Assembly (NCBI GenBank): GCA_964583095.1 | Contig: CAZOVB010000024.1 | Location: forward strand, 3,394 to 67,393 | DNA length: 64,000 nucleotides | Reading direction: 5' to 3' | Source of the DNA: CAZOVB01 sp964583095 | GTDB taxonomy: Bacteria; Planctomycetota; Phycisphaerae; SM23-33 | Part shown: piece by piece, positions 40,523-47,277 of the stretch | How positions within the stretch are numbered: the first letter of the stretch is position 1 | Layout of the letters: the number at the start of each line of letters is the position of its first letter | Notes under the pieces: generated by a model | Told to the model about the DNA's origin: nothing | Database searches by the model: none | What the model saw: only the letters and a program-made list of their open reading frames with translations | Made by a program: the position numbers and the translations under genes

Positions 40523-40652
40523 GGACAGAGCAGGACTCGAACCTGCATACAACAACCTGGAAGACTAACCTCTTGCGGGGGACGGTCATCTCTCGCCTGC
40601 GCAAGCTCAGATGACACAGGTTGGTGGCTTTTACCAATTTGCCTATCTGTCC
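40523..40652 (-). tRNA. Interrupted tRNA, best read as Gly(TCC) after removing a 56-nt insert
   Basis: Acceptor GGACAGA/TCTGTCC, D-arm and T-arm (GCAGG-TTCGAGT-CCTGC) are intact, but 130 nt separate the ends. The extra sequence lies in the anticodon loop. Removing 56 nt leaves stem CAAC/GTTG and loop CTTCCAG (anticodon TCC). The insert has GTCATCT/AGATGAC pairing and a CTTGCG/CGCAAG interaction, a likely pseudoknot. Too short for a normal group I intron; a decayed or minimal intron, or an inactive tRNA, are possible. Confidence 0.55.
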
Positions 40653-40721
40653 AAACCGCTACCGCCCTTGTGAGGACGGCAGCTATCACTCTTTGTACAC
40701 ATGGCACACGAGCTATCAGCC

Positions 40722-40748
40722 ATTATACCAGAACCATTCTGTCGCCGG
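40722..40748 (-). promoter_or_regulatory. P promoter with perfect TATAAT, driving the tRNA and following genes
   Basis: CCGGCGACAGAATGG...TATAAT with the 21-nt step. No ORF begins within 60 nt, so it probably transcribes the interrupted tRNA. Confidence 0.75.
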
Positions 40749-40753
40749 AGGAA

Positions 40754-40797
40754 TGCCCCCAGTTGGATTCGAACCAACAACCTCCGGTTTAGGTGAA
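40754..40797 (-). pseudogene. 3' half of a tRNA
   Basis: Part of an anticodon arm, then T-arm TTGG-TTCGAAT-CCAA and acceptor TGGGGGC. The 5' half is missing. Possibly a recombination scar next to the intact tRNA-Arg. Confidence 0.55.
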
Positions 40798-40799
40798 TA

Positions 40800-40870
40800 C
40801 CCCCAACAGGACTCGAACCTGTAAGATGGCTTTAGGAAAGCCACAGTTTATCCAATTAGCTTATGGGGGC
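40800..40870 (-). tRNA. tRNA-Arg (CCT)
   Basis: Acceptor GCCCCCA/TTGGGGG, anticodon loop TTCCTAA in stem TGGCT/AGCCA, T-arm CAGG-TTCGAGT-CCTG. 71 nt. Confidence 0.85.
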
Positions 40871-40874
40871 GCTT

Positions 40875-41291
40875 TTACCACTCATAGTCATCTATGAGGA
40901 TAATATTTTTCTTCTGTCCATTCTTTGCAGGCTGAAATCGTATTGTAACAGACGATTTATCGCTCCACGTTTTACTCGGAAGCAAAGCATACCTGTTCTC
41001 AGATGGAAAATAAACGATCAAGTCGTCAAAGTCGTCCTTAGTATACCTGTAAAGCTTGCGGCTATATCCACCAGTGTGCTTCGTAAGAGATACAGAGTAT
41101 GAGTTCTCAGAGTTCTTAGGTCTGCTGTCGCAGTATTTGACCTGAACCCTTCTAATTTTACCCTCAACATCAAAAACGAAGTCGTATCTCGAATCATCAA
41201 CCAGCGGCTTACTCGGGATAATCCCTTTTTCAAATGCACGCAGCACTACCTTCTGCTGCGCGATATCTCCTTTGCGATTTGTAGTGTTCAT
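40875..41291 (-). CDS. PD-(D/E)XK nuclease, group I intron-type, 138 aa
   Basis: Start MNTTNRKGDIAQQKVVLRAF. R-Y-D-F-V-F-D...V-Q-V-K-Y is the D...[E/Q]-x-K core, and G-D-I-A-Q-Q-K-V is the N-terminal helix typical of the group I intron PD-(D/E)XK family (I-Ssp6803I-like). It sits between tRNA pieces, which are the usual targets of this class. Probably a homing nuclease. Confidence 0.75.
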   Translation of the reverse strand: MNTTNRKGDIAQQKVVLRAFEKGIIPSKPLVDDSRYDFVFDVEGKIRRVQVKYCDSRPKNSENSYSVSLTKHTGGYSRKLYRYTKDDFDDLIVYFPSENRYALLPSKTWSDKSSVTIRFQPAKNGQKKNIILIDDYEW

Positions 41292-41304
41292 GTAGACCTC
41301 CACT

Positions 41305-41358
41305 ACACCATACTGAAGGTCTAAACACTATCCTCTATCCAATTGTGCTATGAGGGCA
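41305..41358 (-). pseudogene. Degenerate 5' half of a tRNA
   Basis: GCCCTCATAGCACAATTGGA TAGAGG matches an acceptor and D-arm (the D-stem is mismatched); no T-arm follows. Adjacent to the PD-(D/E)XK gene, so likely split by it. Confidence 0.5.
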
Positions 41359-41359
41359 A

Positions 41360-41391
41360 AAAGAAAAACGCCTGCATCCATGACAGGCGTC
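41360..41391 (-). terminator. Intrinsic terminator
   Basis: ACGCCTG, loop, CAGGCGT, then TTTTC on the minus strand. Ends the 41421-42014 gene. Confidence 0.8.
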
Positions 41392-41420
41392 TCTCTTGGT
41401 CATGTCTTATTGTAGCCAAC

Positions 41421-42014
41421 TTACTTGGCTTCGGCTTCTTTGGACTCGGCTTCCAATGCCGCATCCCGAGCCTTAACGCCAGATGCCGTCAGGCACCATT
41501 CGCCACGCGAGCCAGCCTTGTTGGTCGCATGACCAGCTTGGCGCATGTTGTTCAAAGCCTGACCGATGCCTGCCAGAGGATCAGCAGCATTGGACTTGAA
41601 GCCTGCCTTCTCGACCAGAGCGAGGATGGCGTCCTTCTTGATGGGACCGTCTTCCTTGGTCGGCATGACTCGAAGCATGATCTCTTCACGAGATTCGCCG
41701 GTTTTGCTGCCGCCTTTAGACTTGCCCTTCGAGGCAGTCGAGGCTTTGCCGGAGCTCTTGGTGGTCTTCTTGTTCTTCGAACCAGCGACGCGACCGCCTC
41801 GATTCTTTCGACCAGTAGATTGAGCTTCTGAGATCTCAACAGGGTAACCAGTCAGCTCTTCGACTTCAGCAGCCAGAGCCGCTTCTTCTTCGAGGAGAGC
41901 AGCCTTCTGCTTGTTGAGGGATTCGAATTGCTTGCCGATCTCTTTGAGACGGTTCGCTTCAGCAACTGCGTCAGCAATATGCTCCGAAATGGGGTACGCA
42001 TCAGTTTTCATCAT
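41421..42014 (-). CDS. Basic coiled-coil protein, 197 aa
   Basis: Start MMKTDAYPISEHIADAVAEA, set by SD TTGGAG. N-terminal coiled coil (NRLKEIGKQFESLNKQKAAL), a Lys/Ser/Gly-rich disordered middle (SKNKKTTKSSGKASTASKGK) and a C-terminal winged-helix-like part (EDGPIKKDAILALVEKAGFK). Histone-like or chromatin-type DNA binding is plausible. Promoter: CCGGTGACTA with ATATATATG. Confidence 0.7.
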   Translation of the reverse strand: MMKTDAYPISEHIADAVAEANRLKEIGKQFESLNKQKAALLEEEAALAAEVEELTGYPVEISEAQSTGRKNRGGRVAGSKNKKTTKSSGKASTASKGKSKGGSKTGESREEIMLRVMPTKEDGPIKKDAILALVEKAGFKSNAADPLAGIGQALNNMRQAGHATNKAGSRGEWCLTASGVKARDAALEAESKEAEAK

Positions 42015-42268
42015 TTGTCTCCAATGACAATGTTCGTTGCCAATTACACACCTCACATGAGATGTAAAAGTAATTGACTTGTGGAAGTAACAACCACATA
42101 TATATGTAGTCACCGGAGACTTGTCAACAAATAACCCCCAAATATAATAACTAAGATCCGCTTATATTTCCGTAAGTCCTTATATGTGCTTAAGATGCAG
42201 AAATATGTTAAATGCGGAAAGAAATGTCTAATTTGCTTCATTTATCATGCCAATGAACAGGCTTTGAA

Positions 42269-42338
42269 CACGAACGCTCGGAATCGAACCGAGACTTTCG
42301 GATTTGGAATCCGAAGCCAAGCCCACTTGGACGAACGT
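42269..42338 (-). tRNA. tRNA-Trp-like (CCA), degenerate acceptor
   Basis: Anticodon loop TTCCAAA in stem TCGGA/TCCGA gives CCA. T-arm CTCGG-TTCGATT-CCGAG is good. Two acceptor positions are mismatched and the D-arm is compressed, so it may be inactive. Confidence 0.5.
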
Positions 42339-42344
42339 ATAAAA

Positions 42345-42384
42345 GCACGCCAGAGAGGAATCGAACCCCTAATGACTCTCGTTC
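42345..42384 (-). pseudogene. 3' half of a tRNA overlapping the HNH stop
   Basis: T-arm AGGGG-TTCGATT-CCTCT and acceptor CTGGCGT follow the HNH gene, whose last codons run into it. The 5' half is not seen. Confidence 0.55.
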
Positions 42385-42707
42385 CAATGCAATTTCATGT
42401 GGCAGTTTGAGCAGAGAACATCGCACTTGGCTATTTCAGCCTCGATACGCCCTATGCTCCAACCATCGCAAATTGCCTTGGATATGGATATCTCTTTCTC
42501 ATTCCTGTCCCTATGATGAAAGGTCAAACATGCTGGATGATCCTCATCACATTTCTCGCATGAGACAGTCTCTTTGAAATCCTGATACCATTTCTTGAGA
42601 CTTGCGTCTCGTTGAGCTTTGTAGGCTTTTTGCTTCTCTTTGTTGCGGTAATACCACTCTCGCCGAGATGCTCTTTGTCGAGGGTCGTTTTTGTCTTTGT
42701 ATGCCAT
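42369..42707 (-). CDS. HNH endonuclease, 112 aa
   Basis: MAYKDKNDPRQRASRREWYY, with C-x-x-C...C-L-T-F-H-H-R-D...C-S-N-C-H. A small HNH of the phage free-standing type. It ends inside a tRNA 3' half, the pattern of a homing nuclease that targets tRNA genes. Confidence 0.8.
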   Translation of the reverse strand: MAYKDKNDPRQRASRREWYYRNKEKQKAYKAQRDASLKKWYQDFKETVSCEKCDEDHPACLTFHHRDRNEKEISISKAICDGWSIGRIEAEIAKCDVLCSNCHMKLHWNESH

Positions 42708-42764
42708 ATAGACATTACAGCCCTAATATCCAAATCCCTTCTTTTGGTTTGGAGCCCTGCCTAA

Positions 42765-42837
<73 letters not shown>

Positions 42838-42843
42838 ATGGAA

Positions 42844-42884
42844 TGGCCCAGAGCGGACTCGAACCGCTGACACGCGGTACTTAG
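42844..42884 (-). pseudogene. 3' half of a tRNA
   Basis: T-arm AGCGG-TTCGAGT-CCGCT and acceptor CTGGGCC after the HNH gene; it starts in the anticodon loop (CTAAGTA). Confidence 0.6.
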
Positions 42885-43525
42885 ATTATCCCATATCCTC
42901 TGGCCCACTTTCTTACGGCGTTATCGCTAACACCATGCTTCTTCCCTATAGCTACCCATGTCATTGTTTCTATCTCTCGTTTCAATTGACCTTCAGAAGG
43001 TCTGTAAACCTTTCTTTTACTGACATTACTGCACTGTTTGCATTCAAAAGCCATTTTGTCTATACGCTTTCCGCAAGAACAAAAGCTCATCTTTTTTACT
43101 CGCATAGAGATATCCCTTGCCTCAAGTAACTTTTTGGCTCTTGCGTAATTCCCACCGCGAGGGGCAAGGTTGACAGAGATTAAGGCTTGACTAATGGTCT
43201 CATTGTTGTGCAAGGCATCAACAAGTTCTTCATCTGAAACCTTTTTCTTACCTTTTACATTTTTGGCTTTGTATGTTTCAGTTAGAGAATGGCAGTTTGG
43301 ACACAATAGGCGTAGGTTACTTAGATCATTATTGCGCCTAACTCCGTCCTTATGATCAACCTCAAGCTTGAGATCCTTACCCATCCATTTGCTACCACCG
43401 CATTCAGAGCAGCAATAGTCTACTTTTTCTAAGTAGTATTTTCTTAGTAGACTTTGAGAAGCTTTTGAATTACTGCAAAAGACCTCATCATCTGTGTACA
43501 TCCTCTTACCTTTGTTCCAAGACAT
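42881..43525 (-). CDS. HNH endonuclease with C-terminal helix-turn-helix, 214 aa
   Basis: C-S-E-C-G...L-E-V-D-H-K-D-G-V-R-R-N-N-D-L-S-N-L-R-L-L-C-P-N-C-H is a complete HNH. The C-terminus, W-V-A-I-G-K-K-H-G-V-S-D-N-A-V-R-K-W-A, is a helix-turn-helix shared with 45911-46462. It abuts a tRNA 3' half. Confidence 0.85.
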   Translation of the reverse strand: MSWNKGKRMYTDDEVFCSNSKASQSLLRKYYLEKVDYCCSECGGSKWMGKDLKLEVDHKDGVRRNNDLSNLRLLCPNCHSLTETYKAKNVKGKKKVSDEELVDALHNNETISQALISVNLAPRGGNYARAKKLLEARDISMRVKKMSFCSCGKRIDKMAFECKQCSNVSKRKVYRPSEGQLKREIETMTWVAIGKKHGVSDNAVRKWARGYGII

Positions 43526-43602
43526 TTTAAAACTCCATAATAGTTTTCTAACTATTACTTCGTATTTTTTAATTAAATTCCTTTACAAAGGTTCGAAAGC
43601 AA

Positions 43603-43677
43603 ATGGCTGATTCCAGTTTCGAACTGGACTCTCCTGTTCTTCAGACAGGCGCTTTCACCAGATTAGCTTATCAGCCA
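43603..43677 (-). tRNA. tRNA-Phe-like (GAA)
   Basis: Acceptor TGGCTGA/TCAGCCA, anticodon stem CCTGT/ACAGG with loop CTGAAGA, T-arm CCAG-TTCGAAA-CTGG. G37 after GAA is unusual for tRNA-Phe. 75 nt. Confidence 0.7.
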
Positions 43678-43685
43678 AAGAACGC

Positions 43686-43712
43686 CCTCAGTGTGCTTCT
43701 ACGAGAGGCAGT
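43686..43712. repeat. tRNA spacer repeat, copy 1
   Basis: CCTCAGTGTGCTTCTACGAG AGGCAGTG matches copy 2 at 43813-43841 almost exactly. Both sit between tRNA genes. Confidence 0.6.
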
Positions 43713-43730
43713 GACGTTTTCCTATCAAAA

Positions 43731-43803
43731 TAGCCAAGATCGGATTTGAACCGACGCCTGTGGGGTTTCAATCCACCGCTCTACCAGACTGAGCTACTTG
43801 GCT
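43731..43803 (-). tRNA. tRNA-Phe (GAA)
   Basis: Acceptor AGCCAAG/CTTGGCT, anticodon stem GTGGA/CCCAC with loop TTGAAAC, T-arm TCGG-TTCAAAT-CCGA. 73 nt. Confidence 0.85.
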
Positions 43804-43812
43804 GCATGACCA

Positions 43813-43841
43813 CCCACAGTGTGCTTCTATGAGAGGCAGGG
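43813..43841. repeat. tRNA spacer repeat, copy 2
   Basis: CCACAGTGTGCTTCTATGAG AGGCAGGG. Flanking ACCACCC and GGGTGGT could close it as a stem. Confidence 0.6.
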
Positions 43842-43855
43842 GTGGTAGCTGAAAG

Positions 43856-43914
43856 TGGACCTGACCGGACTTGAACCGGCAACTGCTAGCTTCTTCCAAT
43901 TGAATTACAGGCCC
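43856..43914 (-). pseudogene. tRNA lacking the anticodon arm
   Basis: Acceptor GGGCCTG/CAGGTCC, D-arm and T-arm (CCGG-TTCAAGT-CCGG) are intact, but only CTAGCAGTTG remains where the anticodon arm should be. Total 59 nt. Looks like a precise deletion at the GCTAGC repeat. Confidence 0.65.
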
Positions 43915-43915
43915 A

Positions 43916-44074
43916 TTACTTTCTGATCTTCAACTGTCGAACCTGATCCTCCAAATGAATGACCCTGCTCGATAACTTGAATATTTTTGTGTCATGGGAA
44001 CTGATCGTCTCTTTCTGTTCTTTGACTTCTTGTTCTAACTTTTCTAGGCGAGACAGTAAATCTTTTTGATCCAT
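43916..44074 (-). CDS. Small coiled-coil protein, 52 aa
   Basis: MDQKDLLSRLEKLEQEVKEQ, a heptad-like helix ending RVIHLEDQVRQLKIRK. Lies between tRNA genes. No family. Confidence 0.7.
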   Translation of the reverse strand: MDQKDLLSRLEKLEQEVKEQKETISSHDTKIFKLSSRVIHLEDQVRQLKIRK

Positions 44075-44113
44075 AAGATCTTATTCTCACTTTTCTTCCC
44101 ACACCTTTTTAAG

Positions 44114-44186
44114 TGGAGTCAAGGGGACTCGAACCCCTAACCTAAACGCTGCCAGCGTTTTGCTCTTCCAGTTGAGCTATGACCCC
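44114..44186 (-). tRNA. tRNA-Ala (GGC)
   Basis: Acceptor GGGGTCA/TGACTCC, anticodon stem AAACG/CGTTT, loop CTGGCAG, T-arm AGGGG-TTCGAGT-CCCCT. 73 nt. Confidence 0.85.
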
Positions 44187-44191
44187 ATAAT

Positions 44192-44974
44192 TTAACTACT
44201 CAAGTCATTATCCCAATTATAGATATCCTTTTTTAAGTCCTCTAAACTAATGCTGCATTTGGCTTTCTTTGCAAAATTATCACGATGTCTCATTAGTTTG
44301 CAGTTGGCAGGATGAGACATTATTTCTGGCAGAATATTATTTTCCCAACCATATTTAATAGATATTTTATGATCTCTTGAAACTCCGTTTAAGTTATTGC
44401 CTCGATTAGACGCCTTGTACCACCCGTGCTTGCGAATTAAATCAGTATCAAAATGATGTGGGAAGTCCCAAATGTTGAAATTAAATTTACAAGCATGTTT
44501 GTATTGCAGATACTCGTCATCAGGCTTGTTAAACTCTATTCTACATTTATTAGAACAAAATATTCGAGAACAAGTTGCTAATATTTCGAATGATACATTA
44601 CAGTTCTCGCATATGCATTCTCGCCGAGGGGCTATTTGTCTACCAGAAAGACTTTGACGAATCTTATTTTTTACTTTTTCGGTCCTTACTCTACAATTAG
44701 AACAAGACCTGTTGCAAAAATACTTTTCCTTTTTAGGAAACTGGTATTCTCTTTCTTTAATGACAATTGTTTTTTCGCAATTAGGACTGGAACAAATTAC
44801 TTCAAAATCAGTAATTGAACCAAACTTATTGTCAAGAAATCTTTGACTCCCCTTAGATATGTTCTCTGTCTTATTTCTTGCAGGATTATTGTCACACCAG
44901 CGGACATGGTTTGAGAACACTCTACCTTCTAAATCGAGTTTTTGATTACAATGTTTGCATATTTTAGTTTCCAT
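44192..44974 (-). CDS. Zinc-finger HNH homing endonuclease, 260 aa
   Basis: Several CxxC pairs (C-K-H-C, C-E-N-C, C-N-R-S-C) and the core S-R-D-H-K-I-S-I-K-Y-G-W...H-P-A-N-C-K-L-M-R-H-R-D-N. Family of free-standing phage HNH proteins with a DHKIS box. Very AT-rich. Lies between two tRNA-Ala genes. Confidence 0.75.
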   Translation of the reverse strand: METKICKHCNQKLDLEGRVFSNHVRWCDNNPARNKTENISKGSQRFLDNKFGSITDFEVICSSPNCEKTIVIKEREYQFPKKEKYFCNRSCSNCRVRTEKVKNKIRQSLSGRQIAPRRECICENCNVSFEILATCSRIFCSNKCRIEFNKPDDEYLQYKHACKFNFNIWDFPHHFDTDLIRKHGWYKASNRGNNLNGVSRDHKISIKYGWENNILPEIMSHPANCKLMRHRDNFAKKAKCSISLEDLKKDIYNWDNDLSS

Positions 44975-45020
44975 ACATAAGTATTGGAACTAAATGCAAT
45001 CGATCCCTCTTTTATTTAAA

Positions 45021-45094
45021 TGGACGTGACAGGAGTTGAACCTGCAAATCGCCTGCATGCAAAGCAGGAGCTTTCCCAATTAAGCTACACGCCC
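45021..45094 (-). tRNA. tRNA-Ala (TGC)
   Basis: Acceptor GGGCGTG/CACGTCC, anticodon stem CCTGC/GCAGG, loop TTTGCAT, T-arm GCAGG-TTCAACT-CCTGT. 74 nt. Confidence 0.85.
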
Positions 45095-45123
45095 ATAACT
45101 GTACCCAAATTGAGTACAACAAA

Positions 45124-45196
45124 TACACCCGGTAGGACTCGAACCTACGACTCAGCCCTTATAAGGGGACTCGCTCTGCCGCTGAGCTACGAGTGC
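45124..45196 (-). tRNA. tRNA-Ile (TAT)
   Basis: Acceptor GCACTCG/CGGGTGT, loop CTTATAA, T-arm GTAGG-TTCGAGT-CCTAC. Reads AUA. The anticodon stem has two weak pairs. 73 nt. Confidence 0.75.
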
Positions 45197-45227
45197 GCAA
45201 AGTGACACTTCTGTCCTCTTAAATGTC

Positions 45228-45295
45228 AGTTTGTCGCTTAAAGCGACAAACTTGCCACCTTATCCGGACATTTGTCCCGATAAATGTCCGGATAA
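45228..45295. other. Two perfect hairpins between tRNA genes
   Basis: AGTTTGTCGC-TTAAA-GCGACAAACT (45228-45252) and TTATCCGGACATTT-8 nt-AAATGTCCGGATAA (45260-45295). Possible RNA-processing signals. The CCGG and GCGACAA words are also those of the P promoter. Confidence 0.6.
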
Positions 45296-45371
45296 TGCCC
45301 CCAGCTGGATTTGAACCAGCGACCAATTGTTTAAAAGACAATTGCTCTGAACCAGGCTGAGCTATGAGGGC
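45296..45371 (-). tRNA. tRNA-Lys (TTT)
   Basis: Acceptor GCCCTCA/TGGGGGC, anticodon stem ATTGT/ACAAT, loop CTTTTAA, T-arm GCTGG-TTCAAAT-CCAGC. 76 nt. Confidence 0.85.
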
Positions 45372-45380
45372 GTATAAAAT

Positions 45381-45462
45381 TGGGCCGACAGGATTCGAAC
45401 CTGCATAGAGCTTTCGCTCACCGATTATCAGTCGGTTGCCTAACCATTCGGCGCACGACCCA
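45381..45462 (-). tRNA. tRNA with Ile anticodon (GAT) and a long variable arm
   Basis: Acceptor TGGGTCG/CGGCCCA, anticodon stem ACCGA/TCGGT, loop CTGATAA. The variable region is a GAGC-GAAA-GCTC hairpin plus TAT (15 nt). This is a class II architecture, whereas Ile tRNAs are normally class I. 82 nt. Confidence 0.75.
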
Positions 45463-45503
45463 AAAATGCGGATCTTAACTTTTCAAAGAACCTATCAACC
45501 CAA

Positions 45504-45522
45504 CTGTCAAGGAATCCTTGAC
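45504..45522. other. Palindrome between tRNA genes
   Basis: GTCAAGGAATCCTTGAC is a perfect inverted repeat, probably a spacer hairpin. Confidence 0.5.
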
Positions 45523-45531
45523 AACTGGAAA

Positions 45532-45604
45532 TGCCCCAGGTAGGCTTCGAACCTACGCGCTTCGGAGTAAGAATCCGATGCTCTGCCAACTGAGCTACTG
45601 AGGC
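45532..45604 (-). tRNA. tRNA-Lys (CTT)
   Basis: Anticodon stem TCGGA/TCCGA, loop TTCTTAC, T-arm GTAGG-TTCGAAG-CCTAC, acceptor GCCTCAG/CTGGGGC with one weak pair. 73 nt. Confidence 0.85.
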
Positions 45605-45623
45605 GGCGTGCTTTTCCTAACCA

Positions 45624-45710
45624 AACATCCCAAGAGGATTCGAACCTCTAACCTCCGCGTTTAATTAGCTTGCAAGCCAGCGGCGCTCTACCCATTGAGC
45701 TACAGTATGT
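45624..45710 (-). tRNA. tRNA-like gene with rearranged anticodon arm
   Basis: Acceptor ACATACT/GGGATGT (one mismatch), D-arm and T-arm (AGAGG-TTCGAAT-CCTCT) are good. The region between holds GGCTTGCAAGCT and an extra TTAATTAAA. The anticodon could be GCA (Cys) or TGC (Ala). 87 nt. Possibly a second tRNA with an insert in the anticodon arm. Confidence 0.5.
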
Positions 45711-45822
45711 CTTCGTCCCGTTGGGTACACCCAAAACGTCTTATGAAAGCTTTTCATCAGCAGGGCCCTACTGATTCCTTAAGCGTCGATGGTAAGTCTC
45801 TTGCGAGCCAACGTTCCAAAAG
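45711..45822. other. Spacer with no gene seen
   Basis: Contains short inverted repeats such as TTGGGT/ACCCAA. No tRNA or ORF found. Confidence 0.4.
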
Positions 45823-45902
45823 CTCCACGGGTTGGATTCGAACCAACATAGGCTTGCGCCGCGCATTAACAGTGCGATGTATTACCAATCTACCACCGTG
45901 GA
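45823..45902 (-). tRNA. tRNA with Asn anticodon (GTT) and a long variable arm
   Basis: Acceptor TCCACGG/CCGTGGA, loop CTGTTAA in stem CGCA/TGCG, variable region GGC-GCAA-GCC plus TAT (13 nt), T-arm GTTGG-TTCGAAT-CCAAC. Asn tRNAs are normally class I; the shared TAT after the variable hairpin links it to the tRNA at 45381-45462. 80 nt. Confidence 0.75.
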
Positions 45903-45910
45903 ATAAATAT

Positions 45911-46462
45911 TCATATCAAACCAATTTTCTTTGCTCTCTTTCTAACAGCGTTGTCACTAACTTTTAAACACTTTCCTACGCGAGTGTAATTCATATTGTG
46001 TTCTTCAAGAAGTTCTTTCAGGTCAAAGCTTTCCCAATCTACCTTCCCGTTTAATTTTGCCACACAATTGTAAGAACAAGTTTTGCTGTAGTTGTTTTTT
46101 ACTTCCCCACATACAGGGCAGTATGTCTTCTTTTTCTTTTTTTGTTCCTTAAATTCAAACGCTTCATTGAATGTCTCATGTTTGTCAGGTAAAACTCTTA
46201 CGCCAGCGTGTATTTCTTGATGGCATCTGTTGCAAACCAGAACACATTTTCTTAATTCTTTTACTATCTTTTCCCAAGAAGAAGGGTTTGCAAGCATTCT
46301 TGCTATACCTATTTCTTTTTTGTCCATCTCTATGTGGTGAAAATCCATTGCTGCCATGCATTCCTTGTATCCACAACAAACGCACTCACCTCCCATTGAG
46401 TCTATCATCCTCTTTTTTGTGTTCTCACGCCATCTGCTAACCTTTTTTGCATTGCTTATCAT
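45911..46462 (-). CDS. HNH endonuclease with C-terminal helix-turn-helix, 183 aa
   Basis: MISNAKKVSRWRENTKKRMI, start from SD TTTGGAG. C-V-C-C-G...M-D-F-H-H-I-E...C-N-R-C-H is the HNH; a zinc pair C-P-V-C-G and the helix-turn-helix V-S-D-N-A-V-R-K-R-A-K-K-I-G follow. Related to 42881-43525 in its C-terminal part. Confidence 0.85.
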   Translation of the reverse strand: MISNAKKVSRWRENTKKRMIDSMGGECVCCGYKECMAAMDFHHIEMDKKEIGIARMLANPSSWEKIVKELRKCVLVCNRCHQEIHAGVRVLPDKHETFNEAFEFKEQKKKKKTYCPVCGEVKNNYSKTCSYNCVAKLNGKVDWESFDLKELLEEHNMNYTRVGKCLKVSDNAVRKRAKKIGLI

Positions 46463-46572
46463 CTCTGTCTCCAAATAGTTAACTTTATATGTTAACTTCG
46501 ACAAGATGGTTCGCTTTCCTTTATTTACTTGTCAAGTAGGATGCTAGTCGCCTGGACAGCTCTACCGCAATG

Positions 46573-46600
46573 AAAAAACCCCGCTCTTGCGAACGGGGTC
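46573..46600 (-). terminator. Intrinsic terminator
   Basis: ACCCCG, loop TTCGCAAGAG, CGGGGT, then TTTTTC on the minus strand. Ends the 34-codon gene upstream. Confidence 0.85.
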
Positions 46601-46626
46601 TCTCTGAGTTCTACTTTAGGACTGTG

Positions 46627-46731
46627 TTAGCAGTCTTCAGCGGAAAGAGACCCCGAAGGCTTATTCCATGCAAAATTAGCAATGGCTTTCGCCTTGCTAA
46701 TGTCGTTTGCAATGTTGAATATGCTGTGCAT
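46627..46731 (-). CDS. Small protein, 34 aa, in a complete transcription unit
   Basis: MHSIFNIANDISKAKAIANF...SAEDC. It has SD AAGGAA, a host-type promoter (TTGAAA-16-TATAAT at 46753-46780) and a terminator at 46573-46600. The amphipathic helix suggests a membrane-active or toxin-like peptide, or a regulator; there is no family match. Confidence 0.65.
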   Translation of the reverse strand: MHSIFNIANDISKAKAIANFAWNKPSGSLSAEDC

Positions 46732-46752
46732 GGGTCTGTTTCCTTGAGCCGC

Positions 46753-46780
46753 ATTATACGGCATCCTAATCACATTTCAA
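46753..46780 (-). promoter_or_regulatory. Host-type sigma-70 promoter
   Basis: TTGAAA (46775-46780), 16-nt spacer, TATAAT (46753-46758). One of few promoters here that do not follow the P pattern. Confidence 0.7.
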
Positions 46781-46825
46781 GCTGATCTGCCAAAGTCCTT
46801 CCAAGTATTTGAGATTTTTCTTCTC

Positions 46826-47203
46826 TCAAAATCCACGAGGCTTGTTGGATCCAGTACCAGGCAGATCTCCAAAGCAGAAATCAGGCTGATAAACCGTCTC
46901 AATCGACATCAAACTGAGAATCAATGAACTCGTAACCAGATCTTCCGAAGTCGGAACTTGGTTACTGTTAAGACCCGTAACGTCAATCTGAGTCGCGTCA
47001 GTCAACAATACAGAGTCCTTCGTCACCTTGCGAACAATGCCACGGTAATGATACCGAGCAGCACAAATGCATACAGGGTGACCCTCGTAATGCTTCAACA
47101 TCTCCGCCATGCTCTCTGCCTCCAAAATGGCAGGCACCTTCCGAGGGGAAATTTTCTTGCCGTCAATCTCCGTAATCGTAACTTCTGCCATCTGGTCGCT
47201 CAT
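46826..47203 (-). CDS. Paralogue B1, 125 aa
   Basis: MSDQMAEVTITEIDGKKISP; SD TTTTTTGGAG. Shares K-V-P-x-I-L-x-A, C-A-A-R-Y-H-Y-R-G, L-T-D-A-T-Q-I-D-V-T-G, P-T-S-E-D and E-T-V-Y-Q-P with 48103-48450. A conserved phage pair flanking the DUF6745-like gene. Confidence 0.8.
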   Translation of the reverse strand: MSDQMAEVTITEIDGKKISPRKVPAILEAESMAEMLKHYEGHPVCICAARYHYRGIVRKVTKDSVLLTDATQIDVTGLNSNQVPTSEDLVTSSLILSLMSIETVYQPDFCFGDLPGTGSNKPRGF

Positions 47204-47277
47204 AGCCGTCTCCAAAAAAGGGGGTTAGGGTTTCTTACCTATCCTATTGGAAACTTTTCATTTCACCGGAGAAATAA

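Noticed and set aside
46536..46572. tRNA fragment next to the terminator at 46573
   Set aside because: GGTAGAGC and neighbouring bases resemble a D-arm, but there is no acceptor or T-arm partner, so the similarity is too weak.
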